The notes: generated by a model from the sequence alone, not told the origin. 64,000 nucleotides of DNA from Ahrensia kielensis DSM 5890 (GCF_000374465.1 NZ_KB894529.1:124001-188000); one strand, 5' to 3'; positions 17,960 through 26,887 are shown, numbered from the stretch's first letter. Made by a program: numbers and translations.

Positions 17960-20368
17960 ATGTCAATACTGAAAAGTTTGGTTCTGCATTTTGAAAAAAT
18001 AATGCTTGGTAAGCATGCAAATTCTAGGCTCACGACAAGCACACTTCGAAAAGCGCAAATTGATCGTGTCGTAGCAATAAATCCACTCATGATTTTTGTT
18101 TGCTACGCCAACGCTGTTTCTCTGATTATTCATTACTGGAATACAGAATTCAGCACTTTATCCATCATTTTAATGACACCAATTTTTTTGCTGATCACGT
18201 ACAACAGCTATGGTGTATTCAAATTAAAATCACGAAAAGCACCGGATTATGTTGGCACATCAGCGATTGAAAAGGTGACCATGTATTGTTGCCTAACCGC
18301 GATTTTGTGGGGGGCTAGTTTAGCAATACTTTTCCTAGCTGCTGCGGAGATGCCTGACTTCATGATTAGTGCGGTCATGATGGGAATGCTTGGTGCAGGT
18401 GCGGTTGGAATGAGCTTTGTGCCATCTGCATTGCTAGCCTTTGTTGTGCCCATCGCAGCAATTACAACAATTTCAATATTTTCCAATCAGACATTAGATG
18501 CCACTCTTCTTGGTATTTTGTTCTTGATTTACTGCTTCATTCTTGTTCGAGCAGGAATGGTGTTTGCCAAAAACCTTGCTAAATCTGTTTGCAAAGATCT
18601 TGAACAGCAAAAAAATGCTGACACGATTTCCATTCTACTCAACGAATATGCAGAAGGTGCCAGCGATTGGCTTTGGGAAATTGATTCATCAGGTAAAATG
18701 ACGTTTGGCGTTGAGCATTTTTCAAATGCCATAGGTGCTGATATTTCATCATGGCACTTTGAATTTGATAATGTTCAAAAAGCATTCTCGAACAATAAAT
18801 TATTCGTCCAAGAGAACTTAGAAGCCATCCAAGAAGCTTTTGTGGAAAGAATTCCAATCCAAGAGATAACCTTTGGCGTCGGCTCCAACCATCAAAACAT
18901 GGTTTGGATTGAAGTGAGTGGAAAGCCTCAGTTCGATGCAGAAGGTAGTTTTATGGGCTACCGAGGTTTTGCAAAAAACCGTACCCTTGAAGTAGAAGAC
19001 CAAAAGAACATTCAGTTTCTGGCCAATAATGATACAATGACCGGCCTGCTGAACAGATCATCATTCTTCTCCAAGATAGATGCGGATTTTGCAGATTACC
19101 TTGAAAACTCAAGCGATAGCGAATTTGCTATATTATATATCGACCTTGATGGCTTTAAACGTATCAACGATACAAAGGGTCATGCGACCGGTGATGAGGT
19201 TCTTGTCGAAGTTTCCAAAAGATTGAAATCAACCATTGGTAAAACAGCGATAATCGCACGTTTAGGCGGCGATGAATTCGCAGCGATGGTTGAGGTGGAT
19301 AAAGCAACATTAAAAACCGAAGAAATTGCTGATGCAATCATCAAGACCGTTGCCAAGCCAATTCAATGCCGCATTCAAGAGGTTCGTGTAAGTGCATCTA
19401 TTGGCATCGCATTTATTGGGAAAGACGGAAAAGATACTCAAAGCGTCGTGAGCTCTGCCGATACGGCTCTCTATCAGGCAAAGCATGCTGGCAAAGATTG
19501 CTACCGTGTGTTTGACACGAGTATGAATGAGCAAGTTCACCGCATGAACGCTATGCGTGAGGCCTTGGAAAAAGATCTGGATAATGGCGCTCTTAAGCTC
19601 GCCTTCCAACCTTTCTTCAGATCAAGCGATCAATCGCTCGCAGGCTTTGAAGCACTTGCGCGTTGGGAACATGAGGACTTTGGGTTTGTGCCGCCTGATG
19701 TGTTTATTCCTCTGGCCGAGCAAACTGGTCTTATCAATAAGCTGGGTGATTGGGCGCTTCGTGAAGGCTGCTATATTGCATCATATTGGCCTCCTCATAT
19801 GAAGCTTGCTGTCAATGTTTCAGTGCCTCAATTCCAGCAAGAAAGCTTTATTGAACGGCTGGAAAATATTCTTGATGAAACAAAAATGGAAGCTAATCGC
19901 CTAGAGCTTGAGATCACAGAAGCTGTTTTTGCCGATAATCCTGAAGCGGTTATGGAAAAGGTCACTAAGATTAAGCGTCTTGGCGTCAGCTTTTCTCTTG
20001 ATGATTTCGGCACAGGGTTTTCTAGCCTTATGTACCTCATCAAGTTCCCCTTCGATAAGTTGAAAATCGACCGTTCATTTTTGCAGCAGGCTGAACGTGA
20101 CGAAAGCGCCAAAAAGGTTCTCCAAACGATTGCTCGCTTGGGTGAGCAATTAAAAATGGAAACGACGATTGAGGGTATCGAAACTGCAGAGCAACTTCAA
20201 ATGGTCTCAGAATTGAACTGTACTTATCTGCAAGGTTACTATTTCGGCAAACCGCAACAGGTTATAGATATTGGCCGATTTATTGCGCGTGATGTTCAAC
20301 GTATGCTTGCTGAAAAATCTGCGGATAATTTAGTAGCCTTTACGCCGGAGCGCGGACAATCATGGTAG
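17960..20368 (+). CDS. Membrane-bound GGDEF-EAL cyclic-di-GMP protein with PAS-like domain
   Basis: Signalling protein of 802 aa. About six hydrophobic segments lie between residues 35 and 210. A PAS-like domain (about 215-350, with ASDWLWEIDSSGKMTFG and YRGFAKNRT) is followed by GGDEF (about 355-515) with an intact RLGGDEF near residue 435, and EAL (about 530-785) with FEALARWEH, ELEITEAVF, LDDFGTGFSS and LKIDRSF. Both active sites look complete, so it may make and degrade c-di-GMP. No RxxD inhibitory site is seen before GGDEF (GKTA occupies the place). Start ATG with GGAG upstream. The stop overlaps the next gene by seven bases. Confidence 0.93.
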   Translation: MSILKSLVLHFEKIMLGKHANSRLTTSTLRKAQIDRVVAINPLMIFVCYANAVSLIIHYWNTEFSTLSIILMTPIFLLITYNSYGVFKLKSRKAPDYVGTSAIEKVTMYCCLTAILWGASLAILFLAAAEMPDFMISAVMMGMLGAGAVGMSFVPSALLAFVVPIAAITTISIFSNQTLDATLLGILFLIYCFILVRAGMVFAKNLAKSVCKDLEQQKNADTISILLNEYAEGASDWLWEIDSSGKMTFGVEHFSNAIGADISSWHFEFDNVQKAFSNNKLFVQENLEAIQEAFVERIPIQEITFGVGSNHQNMVWIEVSGKPQFDAEGSFMGYRGFAKNRTLEVEDQKNIQFLANNDTMTGLLNRSSFFSKIDADFADYLENSSDSEFAILYIDLDGFKRINDTKGHATGDEVLVEVSKRLKSTIGKTAIIARLGGDEFAAMVEVDKATLKTEEIADAIIKTVAKPIQCRIQEVRVSASIGIAFIGKDGKDTQSVVSSADTALYQAKHAGKDCYRVFDTSMNEQVHRMNAMREALEKDLDNGALKLAFQPFFRSSDQSLAGFEALARWEHEDFGFVPPDVFIPLAEQTGLINKLGDWALREGCYIASYWPPHMKLAVNVSVPQFQQESFIERLENILDETKMEANRLELEITEAVFADNPEAVMEKVTKIKRLGVSFSLDDFGTGFSSLMYLIKFPFDKLKIDRSFLQQAERDESAKKVLQTIARLGEQLKMETTIEGIETAEQLQMVSELNCTYLQGYYFGKPQQVIDIGRFIARDVQRMLAEKSADNLVAFTPERGQSW

Positions 20369-21177
20369 CTTTTCAAACAACAGATTGGGACAGTGCCTAT
20401 GAAAATGGCGGCAATATTGCCGATAGCGCTGAAATAATATCGCAATGGCCGATTGATGCTACGCAGTTTCGAAAACAAGCCAAAAGCACGTTGGACATTT
20501 CTTACGGTCCACAAGAGCGCGCAAAATACGATCTTTTTATGCCAGATGAAACGCCAAAAGGTCTCTTTGTTTTTGTGCATGGAGGCTATTGGCAATCGAC
20601 AGACAAATCCATGTGGTCACACTATGCCAAAGGTGCTGTAGAGGCTGGATTTGCCGTTCTCGTTCCTGGCTATGAGCTGTGCCCGAACGTCACCATAGAC
20701 CAAATTACACATATGGTTGCCCAAGCCATCAATCAGGCAGCTCAAAATATTGCAGGCCCAATTATATTAACGGGTCATTCTGCTGGCGGACACATCGTGG
20801 CTGAGCTTGCAACAACACAGACCTACCTTGAAAAACAGATAATGGCGCGGCTTACTCATATCATTCCTATTTCAGGTCTTTTCGACCTGCGGCCATTTCT
20901 TAATACGAAACTCAATGAAGCGATGCGGCTAACAGATGAAAGTGCAAAAACATCCAGCCCTGCACTTAAATCACCATTGCCTCACATACGTTTAACGGCA
21001 TGGGTGGGCAGTAATGAGCGCAGCGAGTTCCTGCGCCAAAACGCGCTCATAGCAAATATCTGGCATGGTCTTGGTATTGTAACCGAGGCCGTTGAAGAAC
21101 CCGACAAGCATCATTTTAATGTCATTGACGGGCTGCTCGACAAAAACTCTGCTTTGTTGCGCACGGCGCTGGCATAA
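20362..21177 (+). CDS. Alpha/beta hydrolase, esterase or arylformamidase-like
   Basis: Cytoplasmic hydrolase of 271 aa. The oxyanion-hole motif FVHGGYWQS is near residue 71 and the nucleophile elbow GHSAGGH near residue 140. A C-terminal Asp/His pair is plausible (EPDKHHFNVIDGL). HGGYW with GHSAGGH is typical of the kynurenine formamidase/BD-FAE group of esterases. No kynureninase or tryptophan dioxygenase gene is nearby, so the substrate is open. The start lies inside the end of the GGDEF-EAL gene (seven-base overlap), suggesting translational coupling. Confidence 0.8.
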   Translation: MVAFQTTDWDSAYENGGNIADSAEIISQWPIDATQFRKQAKSTLDISYGPQERAKYDLFMPDETPKGLFVFVHGGYWQSTDKSMWSHYAKGAVEAGFAVLVPGYELCPNVTIDQITHMVAQAINQAAQNIAGPIILTGHSAGGHIVAELATTQTYLEKQIMARLTHIIPISGLFDLRPFLNTKLNEAMRLTDESAKTSSPALKSPLPHIRLTAWVGSNERSEFLRQNALIANIWHGLGIVTEAVEEPDKHHFNVIDGLLDKNSALLRTALA

Positions 21178-21194
21178 ACCAACGCCATACAATA

Positions 21195-22613
21195 TTACTT
21201 ATCAGTGCCATTCCAAGGCCCATTATGTGCGCCTTCTTCACCAATGCGTTCAAACGTATGCGCACCAAAAAAGTCGCGCTGTGCTTGGATCATATTCGCC
21301 GTTGAGCGGCCTGTTCGCATCATGTCAAAATAGGCAAGCCCAGCAGAAAGCGCCGGAGTAGAATTGCCCGTTAACGCACCTTGGCTAACAACTTGGCGCA
21401 GATCGCCGTGACTGTTTTTCAAGCGTTCAACAAAGAATGGCGCAAACATCAAATTCGCATCTGGCGTTTTTTTCAATGCTTCGGCCATATCGTTCAGCAT
21501 TGCAGAACGAATAATACAGCCCTCTCGCCAAACTTCTGCAACATCCGGCATTGGAAGGCCCCACTCATAAGTTTTAGAAGCGGCGCTAAGCATATCGAAG
21601 CCCTGCGCATAGCAAGCGATTTTGCCAGCCAGAAGAGCGTTCTCCAGCATATCAATTGTGATCGCATCACCTGTGATAGGTGACGGCGCAGCAGAGTATA
21701 TTTCTTCGCCAGACTTGCGCTGATCAAGACGTGCAGAAATGTTGCGTGCGGCAACCGCTGCCTCGATCGTTGTTACCGGGGTGCCGAGATGCTGTGCTTC
21801 AATTGCCGTCCAGCGTCCGGTTCCTTTTTGGCCAGCCCGATCCAGAATGATATCGAGAATAGGAACGCCAGCTTTATCATCAATGACTTTGGCAACTTCT
21901 GCTGAAATTTCGATCAGATAGGATTGAAGCGGCCCTTCATTCCATTTGGCAAAAACATCAGCAATATCGGGTGCAGACATATTCATGCCATCACGCAATA
22001 TGCCATAAACTTCCGCAATCATCTGCATGTCGGCATATTCAATGCCGTTGTGAACCATTTTAACGAAGTGACCTGCGCCGCCCTCACCCATCCATGTGGC
22101 ACATGCTTGGCCTTCATATTTGGCTGAAATCGCTTCGAGTACTGGCGCGACTTCATCCCAAGCTTTGCGCGGACCACCGCCCATAATTGATGGACCAAAG
22201 CGTGCGCCTTCTTCACCGCCGGAAACACCTATTCCTAAAAAACGAAACCCTTGTTCGAGCGCTTCTGCTGCGCGCCTGTTACTATCACCAAAATTAGCAT
22301 TACCGGCATCGATGATAATATCTTCAGGTTCAATGAGTGGGCGTAGCGCCGCAATTTGGTCATCAACAATCGATCCGGCAGGAACCATCAGAATTATCTT
22401 ACGCGGACTTTTGAGCGCAGCAACGAATTGCTCCAACGTATCAGTGCCAGTCAGCTTATCCTTTAAGCGCCCAGCCTCTTCAACGAACTCATGCGTGCGT
22501 GCAACTGTCCGGTTATAAACAGCAATATCAAAACCGTTCTCTGCAATATTGAGCGCAAGATTGCTTCCCATAGTGCCAAGTCCGATTAACCCTACCGTTG
22601 GTTGCTCTGTCAT
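21195..22613 (-). CDS. gnd: 6-phosphogluconate dehydrogenase, decarboxylating
   Basis: Oxidative pentose-phosphate enzyme converting 6-phosphogluconate to ribulose 5-phosphate, CO2 and NADPH. The protein has 472 aa, the normal length of the long form. N-terminal NADP motif GLIGLGTMGSNLALNI; catalytic motif GEGGAGHFVKMVHNGIEYAD; substrate motif DRAGQKGTGRWT; C-terminal tail RIGEEGAHNGPW. The ATG at 22613 (MTEQPTVGLIG) has GGAAACGA upstream and was chosen over an open extension to 22652. It stands alone, without zwf or pgl, and converges on the hydrolase gene with 17 bp between the stops. Confidence 0.96.
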   Translation of the reverse strand: MTEQPTVGLIGLGTMGSNLALNIAENGFDIAVYNRTVARTHEFVEEAGRLKDKLTGTDTLEQFVAALKSPRKIILMVPAGSIVDDQIAALRPLIEPEDIIIDAGNANFGDSNRRAAEALEQGFRFLGIGVSGGEEGARFGPSIMGGGPRKAWDEVAPVLEAISAKYEGQACATWMGEGGAGHFVKMVHNGIEYADMQMIAEVYGILRDGMNMSAPDIADVFAKWNEGPLQSYLIEISAEVAKVIDDKAGVPILDIILDRAGQKGTGRWTAIEAQHLGTPVTTIEAAVAARNISARLDQRKSGEEIYSAAPSPITGDAITIDMLENALLAGKIACYAQGFDMLSAASKTYEWGLPMPDVAEVWREGCIIRSAMLNDMAEALKKTPDANLMFAPFFVERLKNSHGDLRQVVSQGALTGNSTPALSAGLAYFDMMRTGRSTANMIQAQRDFFGAHTFERIGEEGAHNGPWNGTDK

Positions 22614-22790
22614 TTCGTTTCCACTTTTTAGTTTTGATATCAGCATGTCCACATCGAATGCGCGAGACTATGATTAGCATTATATCATGCTTGTGACATG
22701 CGCGAACGCACTCTCTCACAGGAAATTGATTCCGCATGAATATTAGTAAGATCATGCAAAACGCTTACAAAATTCAATTATACATAGAGG

Positions 22791-23990
22791 TTAATTTTGG
22801 CTCTGAGGGCGTTTTCTTGGAAGCGATATTTTCACCAATGTTCCACTGTCATCAGTATCTGATACTTCCAAATTCCCTTTATGCATATCAACAACAGAGC
22901 GTATGATGGACAATCCCATCCCAACATCTTTCTTTGCCGTGTCAGCTGATTGCTCGAGCCCCTCGCATTGAACATCTAGGGCGCCAGTAAAACAGATATT
23001 CTGACCGCAAATTTCGATCTCGACATGTTGGCCGCAATTTTTTGTGGAAACGCTAATATCCGTTAGCTCGGGCGAAGATTTGATCGCATTGGTAAGAACA
23101 CTGGTTACAGCCTGCATTACGGCATTGCTGTCACACTCTGTCAGACACAATAAAGCATCAAACTGTTTTGTTATTTTCTGCTTTCGGCAATCGGCAAAGA
23201 CATCAACCTGATCAATTGCTGTACTGATTATGTCGTTGATGTCGGTCATTTCCCACACAGGGTTTTTCAAGTAATCAACACTTGAAACCTGCACAATAAG
23301 CTCATTGATTGCACCGAGGAGATTAGTCCCTGCACGATTAATTATCGTCAGCGTATCAGCTACATTGCTATTATCTAATGGTCCAAACGCCCCAAGCATC
23401 AGCGCTTCCGAATAACCTAGAATGGCATTAAGCGGTGTTTTCAGATCATGGCTAACATGGGCGAAAAAATTGTCTTTTGCACACTTAACTTCATTCAACC
23501 GTGTGGTCGTTTGTTCAAGCTTCTGCTCAAGTTTGAAAATGTGTAGCGCATTTCGGATCGTTAGCTCTAGCACTGCAGGCGTCAAATTATCGAGATCAAT
23601 ATAATTGACCATATCGCGATCAAAGCCATCGTCTGTGGTCTCACCCGCTATAAAAAGGACAGGCACTTCGCTTTTTAACTTGGCATAAACTGCGGGTGCA
23701 TTTTCTCCAGCAGAGACTTCATGGCTATGACCCAACACAACAAGTTCGGCGCGATTACTCGCCATGGTTTTAGCTGCAGCAGCAAGGCTATGCGCGCGAA
23801 TGGCACTGACATTGTAACGTTGAATGAATTTTAGATGCTTAGCGAGCGCTTCAAAATCAACGCCATCAGCGTCGACGATCACAATACTCAAGTTTTTAGC
23901 ATTATGTACCGCTTGCTTTGGTTTAGCGGAGACCAGATGCAAGTTAGTATAAATATCTATAAGCTTATGCGTATTAGCAGTGGTTTTCAT
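22791..23990 (-). CDS. Histidine-kinase-like protein with N-terminal pseudo-receiver
   Basis: Soluble signalling protein of 399 aa. Residues about 30-140 read as a receiver fold: IVIVDADG keeps the acidic pair of strand 1, but strand 3 (AELVVLGHSH) has no phospho-acceptor Asp, and the usual Lys after strand 5 is absent (YIDLDNLTP). A helix leads to HisKA with FAHVSHDLKTPLNAILGYSE (His181). The HATPase region keeps the N box (LTNAIKSS) and a G2-like VGMGLSIIRSVV, but the usual DxGxG box is replaced by EICGQNICF. No membrane segment. The ATG at 23990 has a GGGGGAATTC Shine-Dalgarno. No cognate response regulator is adjacent. Whether it phosphorylates is doubtful. Confidence 0.8.
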   Translation of the reverse strand: MKTTANTHKLIDIYTNLHLVSAKPKQAVHNAKNLSIVIVDADGVDFEALAKHLKFIQRYNVSAIRAHSLAAAAKTMASNRAELVVLGHSHEVSAGENAPAVYAKLKSEVPVLFIAGETTDDGFDRDMVNYIDLDNLTPAVLELTIRNALHIFKLEQKLEQTTTRLNEVKCAKDNFFAHVSHDLKTPLNAILGYSEALMLGAFGPLDNSNVADTLTIINRAGTNLLGAINELIVQVSSVDYLKNPVWEMTDINDIISTAIDQVDVFADCRKQKITKQFDALLCLTECDSNAVMQAVTSVLTNAIKSSPELTDISVSTKNCGQHVEIEICGQNICFTGALDVQCEGLEQSADTAKKDVGMGLSIIRSVVDMHKGNLEVSDTDDSGTLVKISLPRKRPQSQN

Positions 23991-24275
23991 GAATTCCCCC
24001 AGAGCAGTCCAAATTATTGGTAGCATCTGACTTGCGCGGTCTTCACATGCAGGTGCCTATTATGCTCGTTAACCTTTTGTTAACTATATCGCGCGCTACC
24101 TTGCCTGAAGCTGAATCAGCTTACAAAAACGCTGTTTATCTAAGGCATCCAGCGCTTTATACAGCAATGATGCGTCCAAAGGCTGCGTCAAAAATGTGCC
24201 TATTATTCACCACGTGCTGCGTGTAAACAGACCATATACGCATTGCCTCGTAATGATTTTGACTAGAGTTATCGT

Positions 24276-24659
24276 TTGAAAAACACGTTCCTGCCATTGA
24301 AATTACTGCTGGTCGCAGCGCTTATTTTAGCGTCATTTGCGCATACTACTTTTTCACGCGAAACAGTGGCGCCATCGGGCTACGACGCGCGCGCATTTTC
24401 AGCCCAATTCGTATTGCCAGATGGCACTTTACCAGTTTTATGCGAACAATCAGGCGATGGCACTCCGCATCATAGTTCACCTGTTCCTTGTGAGTTTTGC
24501 TCAATTGCGGGCGCTGCGCTGTCTGTCGGTTCTCTCGCAGATTCAGTTTTTTACCGGTTTGCAACCGCTCTTGAAATCAAAATGCCAGAAGCGACGGACA
24601 ATCTTTTCCGTCCGCTTTATCGCACTTTTGCGCAAAGCCAAGCTCCGCCGATTGTTTGA
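24276..24659 (+). CDS. Small exported protein, DUF2946-like, next to copper chaperone
   Basis: 127 aa with an N-terminal hydrophobic signal (LPLKLLLVAALILASFAHTT). The mature part has a PHHSS stretch and PCEFCSIAGAA, a paired-Cys segment like that of DUF2946 proteins, which are often encoded near copper-handling genes. A role in periplasmic or membrane copper handling is inferred from this and from PCuAC, encoded 63 bp downstream. The start is a TTG at 24276; no ATG precedes the signal peptide. The family match is by pattern only. Confidence 0.65.
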   Translation: MKNTFLPLKLLLVAALILASFAHTTFSRETVAPSGYDARAFSAQFVLPDGTLPVLCEQSGDGTPHHSSPVPCEFCSIAGAALSVGSLADSVFYRFATALEIKMPEATDNLFRPLYRTFAQSQAPPIV

Positions 24660-24722
24660 ATATTCTAAATTCGATCAATCAAATTAATGCCGCGCAATAA
24701 CGCGCAGGCGACGGAGAAAACC

Positions 24723-25247
24723 ATGAAAAAACTACTTTTAACATTTGCATCTTTGGCTCTTATGTCAGCGGCTTCATTTGCTCACGATTACAAAGTCGGC
24801 GAGCTCGTCATCAATCATCCCGTCATGCGGGAAACACCTGCCAATGCCCCCGTTTCTGGCGGCTACATGACAATCAAAAACAACGGCTCAGAAGCTGACC
24901 GACTGCTTGCTGTAGAGGTCGATTTTGCTGGCAAATCAGAAATCCATGAAATGTCGATGTCCGGTGAAGTCATGAAAATGCGCAAGCTGGAAGAAGGTCT
25001 CGAAATTCCTGCTGGCGGCGAAGTTAAACTTATGCCTGGCAGCTACCATTTGATGTTTATGCAGCTGGAAAAGCAGCTCATGAAGGGCGAAAAATATGAT
25101 GCGACTTTGATCTTCGAAAAGTCCGGCTCTGTTGATGTGACATTGAATGTCGAAACATTGGAAGAGATTAAAAAATCGCTGGGCGACGAGGCCATGGATC
25201 ATTCACACCACGGCATGGAAGAAAGTGAGACGAAAAAAGCTGAGTAA
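24723..25247 (+). CDS. Periplasmic copper chaperone PCuAC
   Basis: Exported Cu(I)-binding protein of the PCu(A)C (DUF461) family, 174 aa, which delivers copper to the CuA site of cytochrome oxidase. A signal peptide (KKLLLTFASLALMSAASFA) is cleaved before HDYK. The family Met/His pattern is visible: HPVMRETP, GGYMTIKNNG, IHEMSMSGEVMKMRKL, GSYHLMFMQL. A Met/His-rich tail (MDHSHHGM) adds possible metal ligands. The ATG at 24723 has GACGGAG upstream. A strong terminator follows. No ScoI gene is nearby. Confidence 0.9.
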   Translation: MKKLLLTFASLALMSAASFAHDYKVGELVINHPVMRETPANAPVSGGYMTIKNNGSEADRLLAVEVDFAGKSEIHEMSMSGEVMKMRKLEEGLEIPAGGEVKLMPGSYHLMFMQLEKQLMKGEKYDATLIFEKSGSVDVTLNVETLEEIKKSLGDEAMDHSHHGMEESETKKAE

Positions 25248-25271
25248 AAGTTCAGCCTACTTTCAATCTTG

Positions 25272-25303
25272 GGCGAGCGGCAGGAATGCCCTCGCCTTTT
25301 TAT
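25272..25303 (+). terminator. Rho-independent terminator after the copper chaperone gene
   Basis: GGCGAG-c-GGCA-ggaa-TGCC-CTCGCC forms a 10-bp stem with one bulged base and a GGAA tetraloop, followed directly by TTTTTAT. It lies 24 bases after the stop codon. Confidence 0.9.
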
Positions 25304-25349
25304 GATTTCAGAGCGCTGAAAGATTAGACATCGAGCTACTTAAGGCCGC

Positions 25350-25580
25350 TTACTTTTCCTGATCATCAAGGTCGTCTTGTTTGACTGCTGACCAATCGGT
25401 TTGATACATTTTTACAGCTGCGATTACCCCCAGACCAAAAAATATGATCGCCCAAGTTACGGCACCTGCATATAGCTCAAACAATGCCCATAAAAAAAGC
25501 ACGGACACCACAGCGTAGCGCCGCCAGACCGGATAGAAAAACGGTGTATTGAAGTCGAAAAATCCAGGCCTCTTACTCAT
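25350..25580 (-). CDS. Small membrane protein, DUF3329-like
   Basis: 76 aa with two close hydrophobic segments (VVSVLFLWALFELYAGAV and WAIIFFGLGVIAAV) and a charged C-terminal tail. The FFDFNTPFFYPVWRR start followed by a W...E...G pattern is characteristic of the DUF3329 family. Function unknown. The ATG at 25580 lies within the end of the DUF2161 gene (eight-base overlap, ATGAGTAA), so translation is probably coupled. A longer open frame upstream overlaps that gene and was not used. Confidence 0.75.
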   Translation of the reverse strand: MSKRPGFFDFNTPFFYPVWRRYAVVSVLFLWALFELYAGAVTWAIIFFGLGVIAAVKMYQTDWSAVKQDDLDDQEK

Positions 25581-26247
25581 TATCATTGTCCTTTTTTGCG
25601 GCTTCACCTTTTGGCGTAATTGAGTAGATACCGCGTTCCACCCTATCAAACCAACCATAATAATCTGCGGCCATAATTGCTCGTGCCCGCGACACCGATA
25701 TTGCCTTAGCAACATTAGATGCTTTTGACGGTCCATTATCTGATAAATATTGCAAGCAACGTAACGCATCCTGTCGGTAAGCAGTTACAATCGTTTGCTT
25801 GTTAATGCCACCCTGATTTGGATCGCCCACGCGCAATTCAAACTCGCGCAACAGACGTCCCACCTTTCGCTTTGATTGGCGCGGCTTATAAGGTGCTGGA
25901 TCAAGATGTGGTTCAACAAACCCGTCTTTTAAGCGCACAGTTAGTAGCCCAATGCCTAGGCGTCTGCATAGACGCTTATTATTCTTCAAACTATTCAAAA
26001 ACGCGCGCCCAGCCCCACGTGGTACAGCGATATAAACATCATCCGTCATCGATTGACGATCCGTTGCCTGATGATAAAGCGTGAGGCTGAAGGCTGTTTT
26101 CATCTCAACGATTACGGGCGGTTCATCCTCACGGACCGCGACAATATCTGCGCCAGCGATCTCGCTTTTCACCTGATAGCCTTGCTTGGAAAGAAAAGCC
26201 TTTATCGGTTCATATAGCTCTGTTTCCGCAATTTTTGTTTTGGCCAT
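25573..26247 (-). CDS. DUF2161 protein: PD-(D/E)XK-like nuclease fold plus winged helix
   Basis: 224 aa. The N-terminal half has the restriction-endonuclease-like core: GADIVAVR gives the Asp and VIVEMKTA gives ExK, followed by a YHQATDRQ helix. The C-terminal third (SNVAKAISVSRARAIMAAD, WFDRVERGIYSITPKGEAA) looks like a DNA-binding winged helix. DUF2161 is annotated as a putative PD-(D/E)XK-type phosphodiesterase with no proven role. The ATG at 26247 was preferred over 26259 because AGGA lies about 10 bases upstream of it. It overlaps the DUF3329 gene downstream. Confidence 0.85.
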   Translation of the reverse strand: MAKTKIAETELYEPIKAFLSKQGYQVKSEIAGADIVAVREDEPPVIVEMKTAFSLTLYHQATDRQSMTDDVYIAVPRGAGRAFLNSLKNNKRLCRRLGIGLLTVRLKDGFVEPHLDPAPYKPRQSKRKVGRLLREFELRVGDPNQGGINKQTIVTAYRQDALRCLQYLSDNGPSKASNVAKAISVSRARAIMAADYYGWFDRVERGIYSITPKGEAAKKDNDNE

Positions 26248-26303
26248 TTTAATATTCATCCTGCGATAGCATACTGCCTCACCGTACCGTTTTGCTGCCT
26301 AAA

Positions 26304-26738
26304 CTAGACAATCTGCATTATGAAAAATGCCCAAATCACATAACGCATCGTTTTGGCAAAACCGACGATTAAGACAAACCGCCAAAATGGTTCGCGTAAA
26401 ACACCTGCAATCAGCGTAATCGGATCTCCAATGATAGGCATCCAGCTTAATAACAGGCTCCAATATCCATATTTCTCATATCGATGTTGAGCCGCTTCAA
26501 GCTGTGCAGGGCTTGCGGGAAACCATTTGCGGTCCTTAAACCGTACAATGAAACGGCCGATCACCCAATTGCTTATACTCCCAAGCGTATTGCCAAGACT
26601 GGCAATGAGAACGAGCGGGATTATTCCATATTGCTGCGATGCATAAAGCCCAGCCAAACCAAGCTCGCTTGCAGCAGGCAACAAAGTCGCGGCTAAAAAA
26701 CTGGCAACGAACAGTCCGAAATACCCGCTAATAAGCAT
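26304..26738 (-). CDS. YqaA/DedA-type inner-membrane protein
   Basis: 144 aa with three to four hydrophobic segments. The pattern ATLLPAASELGLAGL, LGNTLGSISNWVIGRF and SWMPIIGDPITLIAGVLR is typical of the small YqaA branch of the DedA/SNARE-associated (VTT) superfamily. DedA proteins are linked to lipid carrier flipping and membrane homeostasis; for YqaA the role is not established. Monocistronic by spacing: 56 bp upstream of the start is the DUF2161 stop region on the other side, and msrP diverges from it. Confidence 0.85.
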   Translation of the reverse strand: MLISGYFGLFVASFLAATLLPAASELGLAGLYASQQYGIIPLVLIASLGNTLGSISNWVIGRFIVRFKDRKWFPASPAQLEAAQHRYEKYGYWSLLLSWMPIIGDPITLIAGVLREPFWRFVLIVGFAKTMRYVIWAFFIMQIV

Positions 26739-26887
26739 TAAAATTGCCGCTTTGCGCCATGATTGATAAGATTACCCTAGGGCAAGAATCACCAAAGCGT
26801 GATAATCACATCCGCCGAGTTGATAACTAACTCTGTGCATTTCTGGTATAGATAATGCAACAGCAAGCCAAAAGAACGGATAAAAAC

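Noticed and set aside
22643-22701. GCATGTC...GACATGC inverted repeat upstream of gnd
   Set aside because: Exact over seven bases, but the arms are 45 bases apart and no known regulator of gnd would use it; likely to occur by chance.
24017-24226. 69-codon open frame between the kinase-like gene and the DUF2946 gene
   Set aside because: No ribosome-binding site, no recognisable domain, and the composition resembles intergenic DNA. It overlaps the 5' region of the divergent gene.
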